From: Akkermansia muciniphila
Lineage (GTDB): Bacteria > Verrucomicrobiota > Verrucomicrobiia > Limisphaerales > SIAT01
Length of the DNA: 64,000 bases
Reading direction: 5' to 3'
Assembly: GCA_945900775.1 (NCBI GenBank)
Contig: CAMDJP010000003.1
Location: 31,778 to 95,777, forward strand
A program made the position numbers and the translations under genes. Position 1 is the first letter of the stretch. Every line of letters starts with the position of its first letter. Shown one piece after another: positions 53,878-63,500 of the stretch. Under the pieces are notes generated by a model. It saw nothing but the letters and a program-made list of their open reading frames with translations. It was not told the DNA's origin and did no database searches.

Positions 53878-56736
53878 ATGCGTTTTACCCACCCAACTCT
53901 TCGCCGCGCCCAGACCGGAGCATTATGGATGCTCGCGTCCGCTCTTGCCACTCTCAGCGCGTCTGGCGCTGAGCCGCTGCACGAACGAATCGATAAGGCC
54001 ATCGAATCGAACCTCAGCGGCGCGCCCGCGCCATTGACGAGCGACGCCGATTTCCTCCGACGCGTCTCTCTCGACCTCACTGGTACAATCCCGACCGCCG
54101 CCGAGGCGCGCGGCTTCCTCGACGATTCCGCGCCCGACAAACGGATTCGGCTCGTTGATCGCCTGCTCGCGAGCCCTCTGCACGCGCGGCATCTCGCCAC
54201 CACCTTTGACATCATGCTGATGGAGCGGCGCACCGATAAGCACATCAAGAACGACGAGTGGCACACTTATCTTTTCGCCTCCTTCGCCACCAACAAGCCG
54301 CTGAATCTCCTCGCCCGCGAAATCCTCGGCGCCGATGGCACGGAGGAGAAACTCCGACCCGCCGCGCGCTTCTATCTCGACCGCGAAGCCGAACCGCATC
54401 TCCTCACGCGCGATCTCGGTCGGATGTTCTTCGGCATGGACCTCCAGTGCGCGCAGTGCCACGACCACCCGCGCATCGACGATTATTTCCAGCGTGATTA
54501 CCACGCGCTGCTCGCCTTCGTGAACCGCACCACGCTCTTCACCGACGAGAAAGCGAAGCGCACGCTCCTCAGCGAGAAAATCGACGGCGACACCCCGTTC
54601 GCCTCCGTCTTCACAAAGGAAACCGGTGCCGCCGCTCCGCGTCTGCCCGGCGGCGCGCCGCTCACCGAGCCAATCTTCGCGAAGGGCGCCGAATGGCTCG
54701 TCGCGCCCGTCGCCACGAATAAGGCGGTGCGACCGATCCCGAAGTATAGCCGCCGCGACTTGCTCGCCCAGCACGCGACCGACGGCTCCAATCGCGCCTT
54801 TAACCGCAACCTCGCGAACCGTCTCTGGGCGCTGCCGATGCACCGCGGCCTCGTGCATCCGGTCGACGAAGTGCACTCCGCCAACCCACCCACGCATCCC
54901 GCCTTGCTCGACCTTCTCGCCGACGAATTGGCCGCGCTCAAATTCGACACCCGCGCGTTCCTTCGCGAGCTTGTTCTCACCCGCACCTACCAGCGCTCCA
55001 TCGAATTGCCCGCCACGCTGGCTGTCGCCGCCAAGTCCGCCGTCCAGAAACTTCCCGCACTCGAGGCCGAGGATAAGCGCCTCGCCGACCTCGCAGTACA
55101 GGCCCACGAAGCCGTCGAGAAAATCGAGGGTGAGTTGCGCGCCGACCGTAAGATTGCCGAACCGCTCACCGCCGAACTCACGAAGACCAATGCGGCCATG
55201 GCCGAGTTGAAGAAGCTTTCCGGCACCGCCAGCACCGCGCTCGTCACGTCGCAGCAGGCTCACGCCGGCAAGCAGGACGCACTCAAGCTCGTGGCTGAAG
55301 CGTTCGCAAAGACCAGCGACGCCGCCGCGAAATTACTCGGGGACAAGCCGCTCGCCGATGCCGCCGCGACGTTGAAGACCCGCGCCACGCAATTGACTAA
55401 TGAGGTCGCTGTGGCCACGGCCGATGTCACTGCGAAACAGTCGGCCAGCAAGGCCGCCCTTGAAAAACAGGCCGCGGCTGAGCTGGGCGCGAAGAACGTG
55501 CAGACGCGACTCGACGCGCTGAACGCAAAAATCAAGGCCGGCGAGCAGCAACACGCCACCGCGCTCACCCGCCGCATCGTCGAGCGACAAGCCGCGCGGC
55601 AGGCCGAACGCGCCTGGAGCATTGCGAAGACTTTGATTGAACACGACGGCTTAATCACCATCTACGCCGCCTCGCAGGCGCTCGTGACCCGTATTCAGAA
55701 CGACCTCACCGGCGTTCGACCGATTGTCGCCAAGCAAATCGAACTGACCGGCGCTGAACAGGCACAGACCGCAGCAGCTGCCGTGCTCGCCGAGGCGCGT
55801 AAACAGCTCTCGGCAAAAGCAGAGGCCGCGCGGCTCGTCGGCGAGTTGCTGGCTAAGGCGGAGATGACGGGCCAGAAATTGACGAATGACACGGCGCTCG
55901 CCGCCGCAGTCACGCAGATCAAGACCCGCCACACGCAACTCGGCGCCGAAATCACCGGTGCACAACAGGTCGTGGGCGGGCGCGAGGCAGAATTGAAAAC
56001 CGTCGAGACCCGACTCGTCGGCGCAAGACAGGCACACGCGGTCGTCGCCGCACAACTACCCGCCGCGCAGCAGCGACTGACCGCGCTCGAGGCTGAGTTG
56101 CGCCCCGCACTCGACAAGTTGAACGGCGATCGTACGAAGCTGGACGAAACCGCCGCCAAGCTCGGCACGCAGTGGGGCAGCGGGTTCGCGGTCGGCTCCC
56201 TCGCGCCGCTCATGCCGGAGCAGTTTGGTTGGAGCCTGATGCAAGCGACGGGATTGGTGGATGCCCAGCGCGCCGAGGCCGAAGCCGAGTTCGACAAGAA
56301 GACGCCGCCCGACCCGAAGACCACGAACGATACCGTGCGGCTGGTAGCGCGGGTGAAATTCACGGAGCAGACCGTTCACAACAAGTTGAAGGGCAACCTC
56401 GCGCAATTCGTCAGCCTCTTTGGCGGTGCGATCGGTGGCCCACAGGATGATTTCTATGCCACGCCAGATCAGGCGCTGTTCTTAGCCAACGGGGGCGTAG
56501 TGCGTGGTTGGCTCGCGCCGGCGGCTGGGAAGTTGACCGAGCGTTTAGTGAAGTTGGCCGATGCGAAGGCCGTGGCAGAGGAGCTTTATCTCGCGACACT
56601 TACGCGGCGGCCGAGCGAGGCCGAGTACGCCGAGGTGCAGAAACAACTCGCAGCGCGGCCGACAGAAAAGGCGGCAGTAGCGCAGGAACTCGCGTGGGCG
56701 CTGCTCGCGTCTGCGGAGTTCCGGTTCAATCATTGA
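53878..56736 (+). CDS. DUF1549/DUF1553 protein with long coiled-coil insertion, no N-terminal cytochrome domain
   Basis: 952 residues with a signal peptide (about 1-31). DUF1549 begins at once (FLRRVSLDLTGTIPTAAEAR) and keeps the CxxCH motif CAQCHDHP at 191-195, but the N-terminal PSCyt1 domain is absent. DUF1553 opens near 295 (YSRRDLLAQHATDGSNRAFN) and reaches a QRS block near 377. It is then interrupted by about 390 residues rich in Ala, Lys, Glu, Gln and Leu that read as repeated coiled coil. The C-terminal part of DUF1553 returns near 775 (WGSGFAVGSLAPLMPEQFGW). Its neighbours are a DUF1501 gene (56 bp) and a WD40 gene, suggesting a distinct three-gene module. Confidence 0.92.
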   Translation: MRFTHPTLRRAQTGALWMLASALATLSASGAEPLHERIDKAIESNLSGAPAPLTSDADFLRRVSLDLTGTIPTAAEARGFLDDSAPDKRIRLVDRLLASPLHARHLATTFDIMLMERRTDKHIKNDEWHTYLFASFATNKPLNLLAREILGADGTEEKLRPAARFYLDREAEPHLLTRDLGRMFFGMDLQCAQCHDHPRIDDYFQRDYHALLAFVNRTTLFTDEKAKRTLLSEKIDGDTPFASVFTKETGAAAPRLPGGAPLTEPIFAKGAEWLVAPVATNKAVRPIPKYSRRDLLAQHATDGSNRAFNRNLANRLWALPMHRGLVHPVDEVHSANPPTHPALLDLLADELAALKFDTRAFLRELVLTRTYQRSIELPATLAVAAKSAVQKLPALEAEDKRLADLAVQAHEAVEKIEGELRADRKIAEPLTAELTKTNAAMAELKKLSGTASTALVTSQQAHAGKQDALKLVAEAFAKTSDAAAKLLGDKPLADAAATLKTRATQLTNEVAVATADVTAKQSASKAALEKQAAAELGAKNVQTRLDALNAKIKAGEQQHATALTRRIVERQAARQAERAWSIAKTLIEHDGLITIYAASQALVTRIQNDLTGVRPIVAKQIELTGAEQAQTAAAAVLAEARKQLSAKAEAARLVGELLAKAEMTGQKLTNDTALAAAVTQIKTRHTQLGAEITGAQQVVGGREAELKTVETRLVGARQAHAVVAAQLPAAQQRLTALEAELRPALDKLNGDRTKLDETAAKLGTQWGSGFAVGSLAPLMPEQFGWSLMQATGLVDAQRAEAEAEFDKKTPPDPKTTNDTVRLVARVKFTEQTVHNKLKGNLAQFVSLFGGAIGGPQDDFYATPDQALFLANGGVVRGWLAPAAGKLTERLVKLADAKAVAEELYLATLTRRPSEAEYAEVQKQLAARPTEKAAVAQELAWALLASAEFRFNH

Positions 56737-56792
56737 AGTGGCAGAAAATCCGAAGTACACTGTAACGGACTCAGCAGGCAAAAGGGACAATC

Positions 56793-58082
56793 ATGAATTG
56801 CAACTACGCGTGCGGCTCCTCGGAGCATAACATCCACCGTCGCCAATTCCTCGGCACACTCGCCGCCGGTACAGGCGCAGTGGTGGGCGGTCTCGGCCTG
56901 TTCGCGCAGCCGGCCTTCGCCGAGCAGATGGCGAAGCAGCAAAAGCGGATGCTCGTCATCAACATGCACGGCGGGCTCAGCCAGCTCGAGAGCTGGGACC
57001 CGAAGCCGGGTACGACCACCGGTGGGCCATTCCGCGCCATTCCCACCAGCGTGCCGGGCATTCATATCAGCGAGTTGCTGCCCTTCACCGCGAAACAGAT
57101 GCACCACCTCGCGCTCGTCCGTGGCCTGAACACGAAGAACGACGACCACGGCAAGGGGACCTACATGATGCTCACCGGCCGGCGTCAGACGCCGGGGCAG
57201 AATTTCCCGCAGATCGGCGCAGTTGTTTCTAGGGCGCTGGACACCCCCACGCGTTCGTTGCCCGGCCACATCCTCATCACGCCTGGCGGGGGCGGCGGAC
57301 GCAGCGCGGACTCCGCGTATCTCGGCCCGAAGTACGCGAGCATCGTCCTCGGCAACGGCAACCCGCCACAGAACACCACGCTACCCGGCGCCCTCACCCC
57401 CGCCGCAGCGATGCAGCAGGAAGAATTACGCCGGCTCGCCGACAACCGGTTCCTCTCGCGTCGTCGCACCGCGCAGACGGACGCCTACACGCAGAGCTAC
57501 GAGGCCGCGCAGGAGCTGATACGCCAGCGCGAGGCCTTCGACCTCACGAAGGAGTCGGCGAAGGACCACGAACGCTACGGCACGCACGACTTCGGCCGGC
57601 ATTGCCTGATGGCGCGGCGCCTCCTCGAGAAGGGCGTGACCTTCGTGCAGATCTCGCATTCGAACTACGACACGCACAACGAGAACTTCAACTTTCACTT
57701 CGAGCAACTCGGCGAGTTCGACCGCCCCTTCGCAACGTTGATCCAAGATCTCTACGACCGCGGCATGCTTGAAAACACGCTCGTCGTCGTCCTCTCCGAG
57801 TTCGGCCGCACGCCGAACATCAACCAGTACTACGGCCGCGACCACTGGGGCCGCGCTTGGAGCGTCTGCCTCGGCGGCTCCGGCATCGCGCGCGGCGCGG
57901 TCATCGGCAAGACCAACGATAAGGGCACCGAGGTGACCGAGCGCGAGGCCGACGCCGGCCATCTCTTCCACACCTATCTCAAGGCTCTCGGGCTGAACTC
58001 GAAGGGCCACTTCGATCTCGGCGGACGGCAGGTGCTGATGGCCGACCCCGCCTTCGCGCCGATCAAAGAATTGCTCGCCTAA
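56793..58082 (+). CDS. DUF1501 protein, Tat-type signal (partner of coiled-coil DUF1553 protein)
   Basis: 429 residues. AAAGGGA lies about 6 bp before ATG 56793, a plausible ribosome-binding site. The signal reads HNIHRRQFLGTLAAGTGAVV. DUF1501 blocks are present: MLVINMHGGLSQLESWDPKP, LMARRLLEKGVTFVQISHSN, VVLSEFGRTPNINQYYGRDH and a C-terminus that lacks the usual [11 protein letters not shown] signature (it ends KGHFDLGGRQVLMAD). The middle is shorter than in the other copies. It closely resembles the orphan at 13280-14635 in layout. It is followed after 16 bp by the WD40 gene. Confidence 0.93.
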   Translation: MNCNYACGSSEHNIHRRQFLGTLAAGTGAVVGGLGLFAQPAFAEQMAKQQKRMLVINMHGGLSQLESWDPKPGTTTGGPFRAIPTSVPGIHISELLPFTAKQMHHLALVRGLNTKNDDHGKGTYMMLTGRRQTPGQNFPQIGAVVSRALDTPTRSLPGHILITPGGGGGRSADSAYLGPKYASIVLGNGNPPQNTTLPGALTPAAAMQQEELRRLADNRFLSRRRTAQTDAYTQSYEAAQELIRQREAFDLTKESAKDHERYGTHDFGRHCLMARRLLEKGVTFVQISHSNYDTHNENFNFHFEQLGEFDRPFATLIQDLYDRGMLENTLVVVLSEFGRTPNINQYYGRDHWGRAWSVCLGGSGIARGAVIGKTNDKGTEVTEREADAGHLFHTYLKALGLNSKGHFDLGGRQVLMADPAFAPIKELLA

Positions 58083-58098
58083 TCTGCGCCGCACTTTT

Positions 58099-59130
58099 AT
58101 GGCGATAAAAGCCGATCCGAAGGCCGCGCACGTCGCGCAAGAGTTCGCCCACGACGCGCCGCTCATCACCTGCCGTTTCGATCCCACGGGCCGTTTCATC
58201 TTCGCCACCGCCGAGGACCGCTCGATTCTCCGCTGGGATCTCGCCAGCGGCCAGAAGACCGTCTTCACTGCGCACGATTCATGGGTCGGCGCCCTCGCCT
58301 TCACGAACGACGGCGCCACGCTCATCAGCGCCGGTTACGACGACCAGCTCATCTGGTGGTCTGCTACGGCTGAGAAACCCACGCCCATCCGCAAGGTAAA
58401 GGCCCACGCCGGCTGGATCCGCGCCCTCGCCGTCAGCAAGGACGGTAAGCTCCTCGCCAGCGGCGGCAACGACCGCGTGGTGAAACTCTGGAACCTCCCC
58501 GACGGCGCGCCCATCCGCGAATTCCCGGGCCATGATCGCGACGTCTACAGCCTCCTCTTCCATCCCTCCGGCCAGTTCCTCCTGAGCGGCGATCTGAAGG
58601 GCCAGGTCCACCAGTGGGAAGTGGCGAGCGGCAAGCTCACGCGCAAGTTCGAGGGCAAAGACCTCCACTCCTACAACGGCGGGCAAGGCGTGGACTTCGG
58701 CGGCGTCCGCAGCCTCGCCTTCACACCCGACCTCAAGCAACTCCTTGCCGCCGGCCTTCACAAAGCCTCCAACCCCCTCGGTGCCGTGCACGAGCCGATC
58801 GCCCTGCGCTTCGAGTGGGAGACCGGCAAGCTCGTGAAGACGCACGTGAGCGAGGACGTGAAGCAAGGCGTCCTCTGGCGCACCGTCATGCACCCGGAAG
58901 GCCCGCTCATCGGCTGTTCCGGCGGCGGCAACGGCGGCTTCCTCCTCTTCTGGGCGGCGGATGCCGAGAAGCCGTTCCACAAGTTCAGTCTCGGCAACAC
59001 TGCGCGCGAAATGGACCTTCACCCCGACGGCATCCAGATTGCCACCGCGCACTACGACAAGAAGCTGCGCCTCACAAAGCTCTCGCCAAAACCGGCCGCG
59101 CCCACCGCCGCACCTGCGAAGAAGGGCTGA
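58099..59130 (+). CDS. WD40-repeat beta-propeller without obvious signal peptide
   Basis: 343 residues. About six to seven WD40 repeats with the H-x-x-x-V/I ... L-x-x-x-x-x-D-x-x-V/I-x-x-W pattern (for example HDSWVGALAFTNDGATLISAG, HAGWIRALAVSKDGKLLASG, DRVVKLWNLPDGA, HDRDVYSLLFHPSG) make a single propeller. The N-terminus MAIKADPKAAHVAQEFAHDA is not hydrophobic, so the protein appears cytoplasmic, unlike its exported neighbours. No upstream in-frame extension with a signal was seen. It is the last gene of the coiled-coil DUF1553/DUF1501 operon, and it probably serves as a protein-binding platform. Confidence 0.9.
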   Translation: MAIKADPKAAHVAQEFAHDAPLITCRFDPTGRFIFATAEDRSILRWDLASGQKTVFTAHDSWVGALAFTNDGATLISAGYDDQLIWWSATAEKPTPIRKVKAHAGWIRALAVSKDGKLLASGGNDRVVKLWNLPDGAPIREFPGHDRDVYSLLFHPSGQFLLSGDLKGQVHQWEVASGKLTRKFEGKDLHSYNGGQGVDFGGVRSLAFTPDLKQLLAAGLHKASNPLGAVHEPIALRFEWETGKLVKTHVSEDVKQGVLWRTVMHPEGPLIGCSGGGNGGFLLFWAADAEKPFHKFSLGNTAREMDLHPDGIQIATAHYDKKLRLTKLSPKPAAPTAAPAKKG

Positions 59131-59149
59131 GTCGGAGCCGGCGGTGACT

Positions 59150-60574
59150 TCAGGCGAGGATTTCCTTCACCAGCTCGCCGTGGACGTCGGTCAGGCGCAT
59201 GTCGCGCCCGCCAAAGCGGAAGGTCAACTTCGTGTGCTCGAGGCCGAGCAGGTGGAGCATCGTCGCGTGCAGATCGTGAATGGTCACGCGGTTCTCGACC
59301 ACTTTGTAGCCGTACTCGTCGGTGGCGCCGTAAGTCATACCGCCCTTCACACCGCCGCCCGCCATCCAGATGCTGAAGCCGAACGGATTGTGGTCGCGGC
59401 CGTCGCTGCCCTGCGCGAAAGGGGTGCGACCAAACTCGCCGGCCCACACCACGAGCGTCTCCTTCAGCAGATCGCGCGTTTTTAAATCCTTCAACAGCGC
59501 GGCAATCGGCTGGTCCACCGCGCGCGCGTTGTCCTGGTGGCCGACCTTCAGCTTCCCGTGCTGGTCCCAACGGTCATGGCCGGTGTTGGGGCAGGTCAAC
59601 TCGATGAAGCGCACGCCGCGCTCAATCATCCGGCGTGCGAGTAAACACTGCTGGCCGAAGGTGCGCGTGTGCTTGAACGAATGCTCGAGGCCATACGCCT
59701 GCTTCGTCGCGGCGCTCTCGCCCTTCAAGTCCATGAGCTCCGGCACCTCGGTCTGCATCCGGCCGGCGAGCTCGTAGTTCGCGATGGCGCTCTCGAGGGC
59801 ATCGAGCTTGCCGAAGCGTTCGAGCACGCCGCGGTCCAGCTCGCGCATCAGCGCCAACTTTCGTTGCTGGGCCTCAGGCACCGCCTCGCCGGGCGTGATG
59901 TTCGCCACCGGCTGCGCGGTGGGTTTGAAGATGGAGCCTTGATAACTCGCGGGCAGAAAGCCGCTGTTGAAGTTGTCCAGACCGCCGGGCGGAATCAGAC
60001 CGCCGTTTAGCACGACGAACCCTGGCAGGTTCTGGTTCTCGGTGCCGAGACCGTAGCCGACCCACGCGCCCATGCCCGGCCGCCCCTGCAGGCCGCTGCC
60101 GGTGTGCAGGAAATAATTCGCATTCGTGTGCTCGGAGAAGTTGCTCGCCATCGAGCGGATCACGCAGAGATCGTCCATGCAACCGGCCAGCTCGGGAAAG
60201 AGCTCGCTCACGGGCAGGCCGCTGCGACCGTGGTTCTGGAACTTCCACGGGCTGCCGAGCGTCGCGCCGTTACTCGCGAACTGCGTCGGCTCCATCTTCA
60301 TCGCGAACGGCTTGCCGTGGTCCGCCTGCAGACGCGGCTTGGGATCGAACGTGTCCACCTGGCTCGGCCCGCCGTCCATGTAGAGGAAAATGACATTCTT
60401 GGCGCGCGCCTTGAAATGCGGCGGCCTCGCCGCGAGCGGGTTCGATGGCGCGGCCGCGGCCTTCTCAGCCATCAGCGCCAGCAGCGCGAGTCCACCGAAA
60501 CCGTTCGCCGAGCGCATGAGCATCTCACGCCGACTCACCGGCGCTCGCTTAGAATTATTGCCGTAGGCACTCAT
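59150..60574 (-). CDS. DUF1501 protein, Tat-exported (partner of 60578-63865)
   Basis: 474 residues. The Tat signal is SRREMLMRSANGFGGLALLA near 14-33. DUF1501 blocks are complete: FLYMDGGPSQVDTFDPKP, GMGAWVGYGLGTENQNLPG, LLARRMIERGVRFIELTCPN, VWAGEFGRTPFAQGSDGRDH and the C-terminal LTFRFGGRDMRLTDVHGELV. It starts 3 bp after its PSD1 partner and is convergent with the WD40 gene 19 bp away. Confidence 0.95.
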   Translation of the reverse strand: MSAYGNNSKRAPVSRREMLMRSANGFGGLALLALMAEKAAAAPSNPLAARPPHFKARAKNVIFLYMDGGPSQVDTFDPKPRLQADHGKPFAMKMEPTQFASNGATLGSPWKFQNHGRSGLPVSELFPELAGCMDDLCVIRSMASNFSEHTNANYFLHTGSGLQGRPGMGAWVGYGLGTENQNLPGFVVLNGGLIPPGGLDNFNSGFLPASYQGSIFKPTAQPVANITPGEAVPEAQQRKLALMRELDRGVLERFGKLDALESAIANYELAGRMQTEVPELMDLKGESAATKQAYGLEHSFKHTRTFGQQCLLARRMIERGVRFIELTCPNTGHDRWDQHGKLKVGHQDNARAVDQPIAALLKDLKTRDLLKETLVVWAGEFGRTPFAQGSDGRDHNPFGFSIWMAGGGVKGGMTYGATDEYGYKVVENRVTIHDLHATMLHLLGLEHTKLTFRFGGRDMRLTDVHGELVKEILA

Positions 60575-60577
60575 TGT

Positions 60578-63500
60578 TCAGTTGATGTAGATGAACTCCT
60601 TCACATTGAAGAGCACGTGGCAAAGGTCGGCCCACAGGCTTTCATTCAACAGATTCACGGGCGCGGTTCCTTTCTCCGCTGCGTGTTGTTCCAAGAAGGC
60701 GATTGCCCGGTCTATCTCGATCCGGCTCGGCGGCCGGCCGAAAGCGGCGAGATACGCTTGCACCAGCAATGGCTCCGGCGACGTTTCGTTATGATTGCTG
60801 ACCAACCGCTTCGCCCACAGCTGCGCCTGCGCTATTACAAACGGGTCGTTCATCAAGATGAGCGACTGCGCCGGCACGTTTGAGACGTTGCGGCGGCCGA
60901 TGGTCGTGAAGGGAATCGGCGTGTCGAAGGCGAGCATCATCGGCGGGAGGAAGTTCCGACGCACGGCGGTGTAAATGCTGCGCCGTCCGTTGCCGTCGAG
61001 TGGACCGCTCGATGGCCTGCCGCGCCCCTCCATGAACGCCGTGAGATGCACCGGCACCGGTGGGCCGCCGGGCTTCGGATCCAGCCGGCCCGACACGCTG
61101 AGGATTGCATCGCGAATCGCCTCGGACTCGAGTCGGTGCACATTCGCACGGTGCAGGAGGATGTTCTGCGGATCGAGTTGCTCGGCGCGCGCATCAGCCG
61201 GTCGGCTTTCCATCTGCCACGCACGTGACAGAAGGATTTCGCGCATCAGCTTCTTCAGCGACCAGCCGTGCTCGCGCGCGAATCGATCCGCGAGGAAATC
61301 CAGCAGCTCAGGGTGTGACGGTTTTTCGCCGAGCACGCCGAAGTTGTCCGTCGTCGCCACCAACCCACGCCCGAAGAGATGATGCCAGACGCGGTTGACG
61401 ATGACGCGCGAGGTGAGTGGATTCGCAGTATCGACAATTTGGCCGGCCAGCTCGAGCCGGCCGCTGCCATAACCATAATCCGGCGTGCGTCCGCCGCCGA
61501 TGGCCTCCAGCAACCGGCGCGGCGCGCGTTCGCCAGGATTTTTCGGCGTGCCACGGATGAGCACATGTTCATCTACGCCATTACCCTCGAACATCACCGG
61601 CGCGGTGGCCGACTCGAACTTGATCTGCGCAACAAGGGCGGCCCGCGGCGAGACCAGCGGCGCAGCAGCCGCAAGAAACGCCTTCTGCTGTTCTGGGCTA
61701 AGCAACAACTCGCGCCGGCGCACGAGGAAATCCGCCAACTCACTCAGAGCAGCAGGCTGCTTTCCAGTCGCGAGCGAACCATCCGCCATCGCCGACGCAG
61801 CGCGCTTGAGCTGCGCATGGAGCGCCTCCGCCATCGCAGCCGGAGTGGTTGCACCGCGAATCGCCTCAACAACGAACGGATTGGATGGAATCGATGTCCG
61901 CGGATCGCCATTCAACTCAGCGACCTGCGCGACAGCCAACTCGCCTTCCTTCGGCGTGAATTCGACGTGCGCGCGGTGACCTTTGTAAGGAACAAGGTCG
62001 TGCCGGAGCCACTGCCATTCGTCCGCCTTGCCGTTCCATTCAAGCAGTACCCTGCCGTGCAACGGACCCTGCACGATGAGGTGCGAATCCACCACCGCGT
62101 AGGCGCGACCGGCACCGCGAACGAGATACCAGAGCGCGCCGGTCTGCAGCGTGACCTTCGGCGTGCGCAGCGTGCGACCGGAGCGATCCCATTTGCCGAG
62201 CCCACTGCTGTCGCGTTCGGTGGCAGGGCTCGTCTTCAAGCCTCGCCACGCCGGATCAAGAACCGCCGCATCACGCGTAAGAATGCCACGGATTGGCTGC
62301 GCGCCATCCGTGCCGAGCAGCGGCTCACCTGCGCGGAGTGGAGCAAGCCCGAACGCGTAGCCATCGCTGAACCACTGCTCGGGACGCGGGGCAGCGTAAT
62401 CGACCACCATTTGCGCCACAGCTGGCGCGGCTAGTTTCGCCTGTTGATCGAGGAAGGCCTGCCGTTTGGCTGTAAAATCTGCCGGCGCGGTCAAGAGTTC
62501 TGCGACTGCATGAAGCGGATGCCGTGGATTTCCACGCGCGGCTTTCATCTCGTCGCCCCACGGCCCTTCATTCGCAATCAAGGTGACCGGCGTCGGCAAC
62601 GCGGTCATCAATTCGGAAGCGATACCCTTGAGCAACTTCGGTGCAGCCTCGTGGCGCTGCGCATCGAGTTGCTCGGCGACTTGGCGGTTGTGCGTGAGCG
62701 TCTCGAACGACGCCTGCCGGTAACCGGCACTGAGCAGAAAACCGTTGAGCGCGTAGTAATCCTTCGTCGTAATCGCGTCGAACTTGTGGTCGTGACAACG
62801 CGCGCAGGCGACGGTGAGACCGAGAAATGTTTTCGACATCACATCGAGGCGGTTGTCGAGCCGTTCGACCTCGTCCTGCCGGATGTCGACGGGCGAATGC
62901 ACTTCCTCGCCGAGAAACCAAAATCCCGTGCCGAGAATCGATTCATTGCCGCCGGTGACGGGGTTCAGCCGTGGCGTTTTGAGCAGGTCACCAGCGAGAT
63001 GCTCGGTCACGAAGCGGTCGTACGGCACGTCGGCGTTGAAGGCGCGCACAAGGTAATCGCGATACTGCCACGCATTCGGAATGATTGGTTCGAACTCGTG
63101 CCCTCGCGTCTCCGCGTAGCGCACAAGGTCCATCCAGTGCCGTGCCCAACGCTCGCCGAAATGGGGAGAGGCAAGCAGCCGGTCCACTACCTTCGCGAAG
63201 GCATCGGGCGACGTATCGCGCATGAAGGACTCAAACTCCTCCGGCCTCGGCGGCAGACCAGTGATTGCGAAACTGGCGCGGCGGAGCAATGCGGATTTCT
63301 CAGCAGCAACCGCCGGCTTGAGTGAATTCGCCTCGAGCCGCGCGAGGATGAAACGGTCGAGAGGGCCCGCCGACCACGTGGTGTCCTTCACCGCCGGAAT
63401 AGAAACACGCTTCACCGGTTCCCAGCACCAGTGCTCCGCACGGCGTTTCTGCAAATCGAAAGCCTCCGCCTTGACCGCGGTCGACCCTTTTTCCTCCGGC

